In this document: one piece after another, positions 1 to 9,613 of the stretch
How positions within the stretch are numbered: the stretch's first letter is position 1
How the letters are laid out: every line of letters begins with the position of its first letter
NCBI GenBank assembly: GCA_002205965.3
Contig: NADL03000049.1
Span: 372,001 to 436,000 of the forward strand
Direction: 5' to 3'
DNA length: 64,000 nt
Source of the DNA: Kappaphycus alvarezii
Lineage: Eukaryota; Rhodophyta; Florideophyceae; Gigartinales; Solieriaceae
Notes under the pieces: model-generated
What the model was told of the DNA's origin: nothing
The model's input: the letters and a program-made list of their open reading frames with translations, nothing else
Databases searched by the model: none
Program-made: the position numbers and the translations under genes

Positions 1-235
1 CGTTCATCGAGGAGTTTGTACAGCAAATCGCTACGAGATGCACACCTCAGACGCTACTACTCGCATGCGTATCTAACAACGCATCAGTTGCGCTCTGTGG
101 TCGTCGGTGGCCATGGCCATCATATCTCGGACTCCACTGTATGAGGTTGACGTGGTCCATTCAGTTCTTAACTAAATAGTCGTTCAGTCGGTGTACACTG
201 CAAATATTGAATGACTAAAAATATATACTAGAGTA

Positions 236-985
236 TTGGTCCAAGCCCGGCTGGCCACCGATCTCGCCACCTCCGTAATCAGAGAAAACCCGTCGGGGTG
301 CTCCCTCCGAGCGCGGAAATTGGAACGGGAGCGAGCCTATTCCTGCATGGTAATCTGGCCACATACCCCTGGTAATTCCGGAGCTTCTCCGCGTGGACAG
401 CGTTTAAACTCGTCAGAGGTTGAAGGTTCTCAATGTAAGATGACAAGGGGCGAGCGGATTCACAAAGATAATGTTGAATGAATCGGTCCCGGCCTTGTCT
501 CTTGTCCCCCGTGGGCCGGGGTTCAACAGCCGGATGTCTAGCGGCGAGGCTGAGATCGTGACCAAACAAAATTACCTGGTCATCGTGCCGACCGATCCGT
601 TCGGGCCCTGTCTGCAGTAGATGAGGTGGCCATCGTAGACGTCGAGGGTTTCCGGGCAGCCGACCCTCGGCAGGGGGTTCCCAGTTCAACAAAGGGGCCA
701 CAAAAGTATTTAAACCATGTTGTGAAGTGGCGTTTGAGGTCCGGAACGCTTGTGTGCGGCCGTCGTCCCGTGGGGGCTCTGAGTACACTGCCGCATGGAC
801 TGCGTCGGTCATTTTCTTTTGCGAAAGTAGGTTTGAGCAAAAGATGCTGAACGGACGCATGCCGGAAGGCGGCGCGGTGAAATCCACGTGTTGAACTGCC
901 TTTCGGCGTCGGAATGAGAAGCCAAATCGGTCACTGCGGACGGCAGGCATCGCTCCGACATTTGTTAGCATGCGAGGAAAAGCGA
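236..985 (-). mobile_element. LINE relic, reverse-transcriptase C-terminal part (oldest copy)
   Basis: Reading the minus strand gives, in shifting frames, the same C-terminal module as the better copies at 8583-9427 and 34397-35036. There is a zinc-finger-like stretch (GCPETLDVYDGHLIYC, about 600-660), then the RHD segment and an AARHPAVE stretch. Then comes the nuclease-like half with NLQPLTSLNA and PVPISALGG (about 285-420). In this LINE family the C-terminus carries a cysteine/histidine zinc finger followed by a PD-(D/E)XK-like nuclease domain. The copy has no open frame across its length; the 230-aa open frame at 279-971 is only part of it and should not be read as a gene. It lies head to tail with another copy at 1110-2650. 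Confidence 0.6.
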
Positions 986-1109
986 GGAAAGCGGTTGTGA
1001 CGATGCCCTTGGCTGAGGTAAAGGCCTGCAGTATGCCGCTGTGATAGGAGTGTATCGATCAATTCAAGCGGCTCCCATTGGTCGAGTAATTCTTTGATCC
1101 ATCGTTTTC

Positions 1110-2650
1110 GGAGCAATGCGGGCAGGCGAAATTTGGGGTTATTTAGTGTTGGGAGATGTGGTCGGTTGTATCTACGACGCTGGAAGTGCGTAACTCGGGA
1201 CAAGTCATCACTGAGTAACGCTACATGGCTGCTGCTTCCCTGGAGGGCCGGCACAATGCGAGCGAGCAGGCATGCCGCGTTACACATAACGGCCGAGGCA
1301 GCGTGCCATTGGGTTCGCACCGCTCAAACCTTCCCATAAGTCTCCATCGCTCGAGCAGCCACGTTCCGCGCGACATCGTTGGCAACTGCATACGCGTCTG
1401 GATGCCAACCTCCGAGGTTGGATATGGGGATTGGCACATGCCTTCATCTTGCAGAAGTCGCAATCAAAGGTTCATACCTCTTGCGTTTGGCGGATATTGC
1501 TGCATTGAGGGAGGTGAGCGGATTAAGAGTACGCACTCTCCTATTAAAAGGCGCGAGGGGGTCGACGAACGTGACATCGAAGAAGTCTATTCCTCCATTG
1601 CTACCCATTGCCTGAATGTATGGCCTTGTGCAGTGGAGACCCTGTGGCTGCTCAATGGGCGGTGGCGGGCTGCTTTCTGCACGTCTTGGCGAGGAGCACG
1701 ACTTGACGGTCGTGTCGTCGGGTTCGGTGCCCGCCATGCAAGCAGTGGATGAAAATCCCCTTTGCAGTCGAGAACTTAGGGCATTTTCGTCTCGGGCGAA
1801 GAGCGGGACTTGGAGGTAGTACTGCGGCCATACTGAAAATTCACGGGAGTCAATACTAGTCTTGAAGCCGGGCCACGGGGCACAACAGATCCATTATTTT
1901 GCGCTGGGAAGACCCATAGAAGCCCGGAACGCATTCCTCCGTAGGTCGCCGGGGGAACCTCTTCTTGCACTGCGGCACGGACTTTTTCTGTTAGTGTCTT
2001 TCTGTGTCTTTTGCAGAAGGGTTTTGTTTGAGCAAAATGGGCTAAAGGGAGGAGTCGGCAAGGCAGGCAAGAGAGCGACCAGATTCGGTAGGGAGTATGG
2101 CATCATCGTTCGTTGCGATCTCCGTAATAGGTACCGGCAAAATTCCAGTGGCCAGCCTGTTGCCAGGCGCACTGGAGGCAAGGAAAGCGGTCCTGCAGTA
2201 CTTATCGCCGATGTGAAGCCTGAGCCAAATGTGGTTTCTTAGGGACCAGAGGTTTCACCGGTAGTTTGAGTTCTCGGAGTATGTCAGAGTCCATTACTCC
2301 TTAGGCGAGTGTCGGAGACTTTGCCACATCATAGCGTTAGTAATAGCGGAGCCCTCTGCCGTGCAAGAAGGTGCACCACATGTAGGAATGTCCTATCTTG
2401 TAGCCCCCGAAGCAATTGCGCAAGAGCTTAACGACCACCTGCGTAATGTCAATGTCTATGACGGCTCCGAGGAACGTTCGAGGGACTGGGTGTGAGTTGT
2501 GAAGAACTTGTTGGTCCAATCTGAGGAACCAACGGGAGCGTACAGGACTCGTGTACCATCGCTATAGTTTTGCTTTAGCTCCTTCAGATATAGGCACTGA
2601 ACGGGTGCCGGCAGCGCAGTTGCCATCAGACCCTGCATTTGGACAGTGAG
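1110..2650 (-). mobile_element. LINE fragment: RT C-terminus, zinc finger, nuclease-like domain, 3' tail
   Basis: A minus-strand copy of the LINE seen at 8583-9427. From high to low coordinates: part of the reverse-transcriptase C-terminal region (about 2640-2000, weak), the FRAS/MGLPSAK-type segment (about 1910-1950), the zinc-finger region, the RHD segment, and the nuclease-like domain with FFDVTFVDPLAPFNRRVRTL and NPLTSLNAAISAKRKRYEPL (about 1450-1610). A 3' tail matching the other copies (TAAATAACCCCAAATTT) ends near 1115. Frames are broken in several places. The 3' tail gives the orientation. It is longer but more diverged than the copies at 8583 and 34397. Confidence 0.65.
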
Positions 2651-4640
2651 AGGTTTAGTCCCCTGGTGGGGCGTGGAAAGACGAAAGTTGCGCAGTCAAT
2701 GCTGGACGTAGTAATGTACCAGTACAGTACTGTACAGTACAGTACTACATAATACAATGCCCGTCAAATCGAATTCTAGTCTAGTCAACTGTTTCCTCTC
2801 CGCATTGTTACCAGACAGCGCCATCACTGCAACATGTACAGACTCTGTACACAAACCCTTCTGCTACGAGCAATTGTCTATCCTCTCCATGATCATGGCG
2901 GAGCCCTATGATCCAATCTTGATCCCCAGCATTCTAGCAACGACGGATTGCTACCAACTCATGACCCACAGAATCAATCAGAGGTCCCTCTGAAACAATA
3001 CGGCCAATATTAACAGACAAGAAATCATGCACGCTACAAGCCCCGCACTTTCGAGTATTTCATTTACTTTTAATGGCGCCCTTCTCGATGCCTTTGCAGA
3101 AATCTGGTATTCCTTCAGTAACCTAGAAAAGAAACTCGACCAGTATTGTCCCATACTTTGCTCAACCTCCTCTCGATGAAACACTCATTCGTCTCAATAC
3201 TCCCTTTCAACCGTTTTATAGCAAGATAGATACCCATAGCCCCATTGAACCAACAGACTATTCCGATCTTCCTCTTTTCTCAAAAGGTAATTGAGGCCTG
3301 CACGAAGCATTTTCCTCTCCCCCTGCTCTCTGTCATTGATCTTATCCACCCAGGAGACTTTGGATTATCATTCACGCCGTTGAAATTTTCTCGTAGGTTT
3401 CGCAGGGATCTAACATACAATTTCCCCATTCCTTTTTCACAGAATGAATTCTTCGTAACACTGGATCATTCGGAAGTTTCCCTACTGCCAAAAGTTGTCA
3501 AGGTATTGTGACAACAACCCTTTGGTTGATTCTATCCGAGCTCCAAATCATTCCTCCGCAGTCAGCTCATGTAAAATTTCTGCACGAACGAATGACCCGT
3601 TGCCAAAAGCACCACCCAAAGTAGTGTAAAAGACAGTATAGCTTTGGCAATTCCTGCATCTCCTGAAAGAGGAGGCGATTATTGAGCTGTGTGTGCAGAT
3701 CATTAAATCCTTCCAACATACGTTCAACATCCTCATCAGTCAATCCAGTTGATTACAATGAAAGCCTCGATAGTCCCCCATTTTAATTCCGCTGTTCGGT
3801 TACAGGTACCCATGACAAACGATTTCGTTCTTACAAAATATTCGCCACTCTGTCGTCCTGATTATGAATGTCAAGAAGCTTGCCAATATGTCTTGGACAA
3901 ATACCGCTTGTCCCTGGCCTATAAATCCTTTTCTTTGTGCATGATCAGTAACGATCTTCAAAAGATTTCTCTTCTGTCACAAAAATACTACGCTTTCCGC
4001 AGTCATGTAAACACGAACAAAAAGGAAACACGGCAAGAACGCATATTCAGAACTATTAAAAATCTGTAGAGGGATTAGATGGGTGGTCAGAATAATCAAA
4101 TCACGAGCAAGTACAAGATCTCTAAGAAACGAGATGACTAAAGATCGACTCGAGACCTTTGCGATTTGTTATAAACGTATTTCTAAACTCAAAGTATCTT
4201 TCTGAAGCTTCCCCATTGCTTTTTTTTGAAGGCTTGGAAGGAGCATTGGAAATGCTATAACACTTTAATTCAGAATCACTGCCCCTATCCTCATTGGATA
4301 AAGACAAGACTTTCTTCGAGGTCCCCAGCATCGGTGCAAATGGACATGGCATCACTGGTGCCCACGTTCCATGCAATAGTCTGTTGACACGGTGTCGCGT
4401 TTCAAAGCGCTCGCCCACAATCGGCAAGGGCGAGGCAAACTTGCGGAGATATAACCAAAGGGTGGCTCGCCGTGTTGATTTGTATTGTTGCAAGTTTGCA
4501 CCGTATAGCATCAGCTCTTCCTGCCTGGAACTTTGATTGGCGGAGCGCCCGGTATAATTGACTCTCCATGTGCACTTTGGAATGATTATGGGACGAAAAC
4601 CTGGCTACGGGCTCGTGCCCCTTGGTGCTGCTTTCATGAG
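2651..4640. other. No recognisable gene; orphan short frames
   Basis: Short open frames occur at 2757-2993(+), 3245-3511(+), 3749-4069(+, 106 aa) and 4122-4511(-, 129 aa). None shows a motif I recognise and they switch strand and frame, so I do not call genes. The 4122-4511 frame is downstream, in the same direction, of the ankyrin-like relic at 4655-4930 and could be part of the same dead gene. A palindromic TACTGTACAGTA cluster lies at the left end (2715-2747). Confidence 0.4.
2715..2747. repeat. Palindromic GTACTGTACAGTAC cluster
   Basis: Overlapping AGTAC/GTACT units contain the perfect 14-bp palindrome GTACTGTACAGTAC at 2727-2740. Variants of this sequence recur through the window (for example near 8460, 11530, 13600, 17580, 32980, 44190, 53120, 55180 and 61575), so it is a dispersed repeat and not a local accident. 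Confidence 0.7.
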
Positions 4641-4654
4641 GGTCTGTTGACTAG

Positions 4655-4930
4655 TCCCCTTTGTATAAACGCGAAATGAGGGTAGATTCGCTACCTCTGC
4701 CTGATAACTTCATTAGGGCAGTGCAACCATCGATGTCTGCACGTTCTTCCGTGAGCATGATTTCGGCTATCTTCGGCTGGTTGCATTAAGCAGCAATCAT
4801 TAGAATAGTCCTCCCATACGTACATCATGTTCTAATGTTACCTCCGGATTGATGTATCGAACATATTCCTTTTGATCAGCCTGCAAAGCCTGTAACAGAG
4901 GGGTATTGCTCAAAGTTGCGGGAACGGCCA
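4655..4930 (-). pseudogene. Ankyrin-repeat-like relic
   Basis: On the minus strand the stretch reads TILMIAA, then CNQPKIAEIMLTEERADIDG, then CTALMKLSGRGSESTLISRL, with one stop between the first two parts. A neighbouring frame upstream reads TPLLQALQADQKEYVRYI. The spacing of the TxLMxAA, the xxKIAEIML helix and the next DGCTALM is that of one and a half ankyrin repeats. Ankyrin repeats are protein-protein interaction modules and do not reveal a specific function. Stops and a frame change mean it is a dead gene, unless an unseen intron joins the pieces. The alternative is a chance match of a short repeat motif. Confidence 0.4.
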
Positions 4931-7580
4931 TTTAATAAAGTTTTTCTTGACTGCAGGCCAAATTTAGGTTCGTATGTCAATCGATCCCGCCCGCACCAAA
5001 CTCAGCACTGTAAGGATGGATACTGGTCTCTCGCAGAGGAACACACACATATTTTGTACTTTTTCTGTATACGTCTGACCGGGCAATATCGCGACGTTCT
5101 TCAAGTCGCGAGCAGGAAACTGGGTCTTGGGAACCACGCGAAAACTGACTATCTCAAGGAGATCATCTTTGATTCAAGTTAAGAACGGGGAATTGTGGAA
5201 TCTGAACCAAGGTGACTCGCTCGATTCTTCCTTCGTTGCTACGTTATGAGCTACGGGTCAACACTGAATGCCCACTAAACCCTTTAAACTGTTCTTCCAA
5301 TTTGGGTGATGCTTCTTGCGCATTGTTATCGTTCTTTCGTTGTTGAGCGACGCTGAGCGCGAAGTACGCTCGACATTGTCACGGGCCAATTTTTTTTCGC
5401 GACCGAGGCAGTAGGGCCAAGTTTGCAAGCTACACTTAGATACGCGCGGAGGACCAGGCCATGTAAGGCATGTAAAGTTAGAGAATCAAAGATTGCCCTA
5501 CAAAGTTGATTTATGGATACAGATCTTGTAGAGATGGATGCAGGATAGTGATGCCATCTACACTAGGGACACCGCGCTCACAACCTGAGACCCAGGGACA
5601 GTGCGCCCCCGCTTTGCAATTTTCGTTGATGTACGGCGAAAAAACTCATTTTGGTAGTTTTAAACCTCCTGCCACTACTTCAGCTGCTCCAACGTGGCCA
5701 ATTTATCCCTGTCAACAACCACACCCTATATCATCAAAGAATACTGAAGTAAATCCTCAAACATACAAATAGCATCCGCAAAGCAAACACCGCTCACCTG
5801 CTCCTTTGCAGCTATCCTTCCCAACTCAAGAATTCAAGCCAATTTGACCGCAGTTCCCCGACTTATTCTTTTGCACCCCCTTTTCTTCACATTAAAGCCG
5901 GGACAAGTGAGCGTTATCGTCACTTGGTCACCAGAAACATCCATACCGCAGGGCCAAACACAGCCAACTACAGTAATCCCATGAGGAAGACATCTCATTT
6001 AAAACAAAATCTCGCTTTCGCAGACTGCTGAGGCGGTGGTATCGTACTTCCCTTCTCATATATTGCTTGCAACTTAAATCACTGAGAGGTTTAGGCTCCT
6101 TCAGTAGAGGAAGCGCATCTAAGTCGCAAGCCGCCAACTATCTCCAACAAATGAACTGGAATTTCTTGCTGCCAAAGGCACTCCTGACCATGGGCCACCG
6201 ACTGGCCCCTTAATCTCCGAAGCTGTTATTCAGAGCTCGACCAAGCTCACCCTCATCTATTCATCGCCTTCACCCCAGTAACCTGGCAATCCAACTTCAT
6301 TAGTTCCTCGGCATCATTCCCACCAGATATAACTTGAAGGAAACAGTGACCTTGCCGTAGCAAACATCCATGACGTACAGGAAGGTCATGAAAACCGATG
6401 GCAATCTTGAACATGCTCAGCTCTAGGCCCGACGATGGACGACTATGGTGCGCAATGTACCTATTGAGCACTGACCCACCACTTGGGGATGGTCAATTTG
6501 GGCTCCTCTTCGTTGGGACCGTCACCAGGCATACACATCAGTGTCTCTCGAGCGCGATTGGTGGAATCCATGGCCCGTGCCAAAGAATTAACCTTTCTCC
6601 TGTCCTTCGAGATGAGGACTTTCTAATCTGTCCGTTATCAGACCGGACACGTGACCGCTCTTGTTCACCATTAGTGTTAGAAGGAGGTGTGGTAACGGAT
6701 GAAAACTCAATGGAAAGCGTCGTAATCCTGAAAGCTCAGATAGAGTAGAAGGCCCGGAGAGGAAGGCGGAGCAGCTTGAAGCCATCGGCAGACAAACCGA
6801 TTGCCACTGTTGGAAGGAAACTGTTGGTACCTCATCAGGGGAAACTAAAGCGTTGATGGGTATTCTGGCGATGTGAGAAGGGAAGCAGTAGGGTCCTGTT
6901 CTGAAGGACCTGTTCGTACAACGGGCATCACGGATGGAAACCTGCGGAGACTTGTGCGCCCGCTGGGATGAAGTGACAGGAAACACGTGCGTTAGCCAAA
7001 GGTACGGAGTGGCGGTAAGGCTAGGTGCAGTGAGATTGATATTTAGTTTGGCTTCTTTGGTTGGAGTAGTTTCAAAAATCTGTCGCTGATGCAGGTCATG
7101 GTAATTCTTTCAGGTACTCATCGCAAGTGAAGTGGAAGGCATCTCTGGAAAGATTGAAACACGCAGGTCTCTGAGGTCGTCGCAAGCGACCAGGAAGGTT
7201 GGCCTCCAAGTGCCTCGATTGCTTTCACCCCCATTTCTTGACATGACAGGGTCGTTGCAGGTCAATGTGGCTGAGAGGCACGAAAACCAAAGGGCTACAC
7301 TGATATCAGAGTGGCGGGTCAGTTGGCGGATGATAGGAGATTGTGAGTTTCAAACGTAAGAGCAGATGGAGTAGTGTTCAATGACCCATAGGCATATGCC
7401 AATTACTTGGACATAACAAAGTAACTGACTGATGATGAATGCGGAATGCGATCCTGGGGCATCGTGACGGAAAAGCGACAAGCCTGTTGGATGATAGAGA
7501 AAGATGCGAGGCCGATTGCCAAACAGCTTTGCATAATGCGGGCAAGATTCGGCTGAAAATTGAGGGCGTAGGAGCGGTGA
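4931..7580. other. No recognisable gene
   Basis: Open frames are short and lie opposite each other: 5506-5772(+), 6398-6748(+, 116 aa), 6588-6986(-, 132 aa) and 7132-7359(+). I see no domain, membrane segment series or repeat in them. Base composition is more balanced here than in the AT-rich copia graveyard further right, so an intron-containing or decayed host gene cannot be excluded, but nothing supports a specific call. Confidence 0.35.
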
Positions 7581-7590
7581 GCTGGATATA

Positions 7591-8190
7591 TCACTTGATG
7601 AAGGGGATACGGGTTGGGGTTTTCCGACGATAGTGTCGGTACTCTTCTCCAAAGATGTGTTCCAACCAATACTCTTCGACGCGAATGCGTTCATTGAAAA
7701 AGCGCCAGCTGACGACGGAATAGCCAATGAGGCAACAGGGGTTTGCCATTACCAGCTGAGTGGCGATGGCCCAGAGAAACCAGCCTAGGTAGGCGGGATG
7801 TCGAGACCATCGGTAGACGCCGTGCTTGACGAGGACATGGGAGCGGGTGGGGTCTTGTTGGATTAGATGGGAAAAATTTGAGGTGGCGGTGATCCAGGCC
7901 GAGAGGCGAAGGGAGTGGCCGATGAGAAGCAGTAAGATGGCTGGCGGAAGGGTGTAGATCAGGATGAAGTGCTTGTAGGAGCGGAGGAAGAAATGCTCGA
8001 GAAAGGAGCAGAAGAGAGCGGAAAGATATGGAGGAGATAGAAGGAGAGAGGAAAAGGATAGGGCATCTGGGTTGTAAAATCGGACGAAGAGCAGCTCGGT
8101 GGTGTGATAGAAGAGAAGGGAAAATACGAAAATGAGCGGAGGGACTGAAGCGGATATATGCGGGGGACATTGCTGCAAAAGATGCGCCAT
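7591..8190 (-). CDS. Protein-S-isoprenylcysteine O-methyltransferase (ICMT/STE14 family)
   Basis: Uninterrupted 199-codon frame, ATG at 8190 and TGA at 7593. The family methylates the C-terminal prenylcysteine of CaaX proteins (Ras-like GTPases and others) with S-adenosylmethionine, as a polytopic ER membrane enzyme, after prenylation and CaaX proteolysis. Visible here: hydrophobic segments at about residues 15-38, 46-66 and 72-92, then the conserved C-terminal block. That block has HGVYRWSRHPAYLGWFLW (123-140, with the RHP signature at 130-132), a hydrophobic hairpin (142-162) and SWRFFNERIRVEE (161-173). It ends FGEEYRHYRRKTPTRIPFIK, the typical family ending. The protein is shorter than yeast Ste14 (about 239 aa), mainly because it has fewer N-terminal membrane segments. 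The start has a favourable context (gtcATGG), and upstream frames are closed. It is the only convincingly intact gene in the window. Confidence 0.95.
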   Translation of the reverse strand: MAHLLQQCPPHISASVPPLIFVFSLLFYHTTELLFVRFYNPDALSFSSLLLSPPYLSALFCSFLEHFFLRSYKHFILIYTLPPAILLLLIGHSLRLSAWITATSNFSHLIQQDPTRSHVLVKHGVYRWSRHPAYLGWFLWAIATQLVMANPCCLIGYSVVSWRFFNERIRVEEYWLEHIFGEEYRHYRRKTPTRIPFIK

Positions 8191-8582
8191 GACGATAACG
8201 AACAGCCCTGTGTCTTTCGGTCTCTTAGATCAAGCATTGATACCGTTTTATTTTTGCACTTGTACTGTTATTGAATGCTTGGTTGCTGGCCAGTATGCAA
8301 AATTTTATGCATAATTCTTATATTTGTCACCGCCGTCTAATGGCACCTTTGGGATGCCAAGAGCGCAAGTAATGATTAAATCATCTCTCTCAAACTTCAA
8401 TATTGCATGCGGTACAAAGCGAAGGGTGGAAATCTTTGTACTGTATCTACTGTACTGAAACAGTACAGTACTGTAATATCCCTAATGCCGAAATTTTATG
8501 ATCACTATATCGCTCAGTAAAATATGACCGTTCGTTAGTCGGCGCACGTGGACTCTTGTCCATTCTAAGTTGATGAAACACA
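8191..8582. other. Upstream region of the ICMT gene, with palindromic motifs
   Basis: This stretch separates the ICMT start codon from the LINE copy and must hold the ICMT promoter if that lies close. I see no clear TATA box or other core element on the minus strand. It contains a CTGTACTGAAACAGTACAGTACTGTA palindrome-rich segment (about 8450-8475) and one copy of the TGATCA...TCAGT motif (8499-8518). No reading frame is supported. Confidence 0.35.
8499..8518 (+). repeat. Short dispersed motif TGATCACTATATCGCTCAGT
   Basis: First of four copies of a 20-bp, partly palindromic sequence within 3 kb. Its left flank (GTACAGTACTGTAATATCCCTAATGC-like) recurs in inverted orientation next to the copy at 11494-11513, so the conserved unit is larger than 20 bp. 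Confidence 0.6.
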
Positions 8583-9427
8583 TGTACAGAAGGCAAGCTT
8601 TCCGGGCTTCTATGGCCTTCCCGGCGCAAAGGAATGGGCCTATTGTGCTCCGTGCCCCGGTCTCAAGACCAATATTGACGCCCGTGAGTTCTCAGTGTGG
8701 CTCCAGCACTACCTCCAAGTCCCGCTCTTCGCCCCAGACATGCCGTGCCTACGCCCAAACTGCCCTGAGGTCCTCGACTGCCAAGGGGATCACCTCATGC
8801 ACTGCCTGCATGGTGCGCACCGCACCCGATGACACGACCGCCAAGTCGTCCTCCTCGCCCAAGACCTCCAGAAGGCAGCCCGTCATCCGGCTATCGAGCG
8901 GCAACAGTCGCATCACCGCACAAGGCCGGATATCGACGCAATGGCAGCAACGGAGGAACGGACTTTTTTGACGTCACGTTCGTCAATCCTCTTGCACCCG
9001 CCAATAGGAGAGTGCGTACTTTCAACCCACTCACCTCCCTCAACGCAGCCATCTCCGCCAAACGTAGAAGGTATGAACCACTGCTCGCGACTGCTATTAG
9101 AGGGAGGCTTGTGCCTATCCCAATATCCACCCTTGGAGGCTGGCACCCAGACGCGTACGCGGTGCTAACCGTTGTCGCGCGGAACGTGGCCGTTCGAGCG
9201 ATGGAGACCTATGGGATGGTTAGAGCGGTGCTTACCCAAAGGCACGCTGCTGCGGCCGTCATGTCCAACGCGGCATGCCTGCTCGCAGGCATTGAGCCGG
9301 CCCTGTAAGGAAGGTCATGTACTGTAGTGTTACCCATCAGCGACGACTTATCCCGCATAACGCATTAGCCGCGTGGATATAACCGACCACATCTTCCATG
9401 CATTAAAATAACCCAAAAATTTCCCCC
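8583..9427 (+). mobile_element. LINE 3' fragment: zinc finger and nuclease-like C-terminus of the RT protein
   Basis: 5'-truncated copy of the LINE family. The first half reads, in one frame, KASFPGFYGLPGAKEWAYCA, then VWLQHYLQVPLFAPDMPCLR and CPEVLDCQGDHLMHCLHGAH: a C-x-C...D..GDH...C zinc finger. After a one-base shift near the RHD segment the frame continues as an open stretch to 9308 with TDFFDVTFVNPLAPANRRVR, NPLTSLNAAISAKRRRYEPL, PIPISTLGGWHPDAYA and LTQRHAAAAVMSNAACLLAG. The DVT...P...AKRRRY...ISTLGG pattern is the PD-(D/E)XK-like region that closes many LINE proteins. The 3' tail (to about 9427) ends AACCCAAAAATTTCCCCC and has no poly(A). It is nearly identical to the copy at 34397-35036, so both are recent. 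Confidence 0.85.
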
Positions 9428-9541
9428 GTTGTCCCCTGCCTGCCCACCGAGTTTGACCGCACGAGGTGGGCTATTACTGACGCAGTAAACCCTTGAATTT
9501 GGGGTTCAAAAGAGGGTTGAAGAAAGCAAGAAAAGGCCCTT

Positions 9542-9561
9542 TGATCACTATATCGATCAGT
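9542..9561 (+). repeat. Short dispersed motif TGATCACTATATCGATCAGT
   Basis: Second copy of the 20-bp motif, differing from the copy at 8499 by one base. It lies between the LINE 3' end and the decayed transposase-like gene. Confidence 0.6.
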
Positions 9562-9613
9562 AGGGTTCTTTACTCTAACCTGTCTAGCGTCTATACTATG
9601 CATCTTTAAAGGT

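Noticed and set aside
279-971. 230-aa open frame on the minus strand, the longest in the window
   Set aside because: Its pieces match the LINE C-terminal module only in part and in shifted frames; the open length is accidental.
7691-8170. 159-aa minus-strand frame, proline/serine/leucine-rich
   Set aside because: It is an alternative frame of the ICMT gene.
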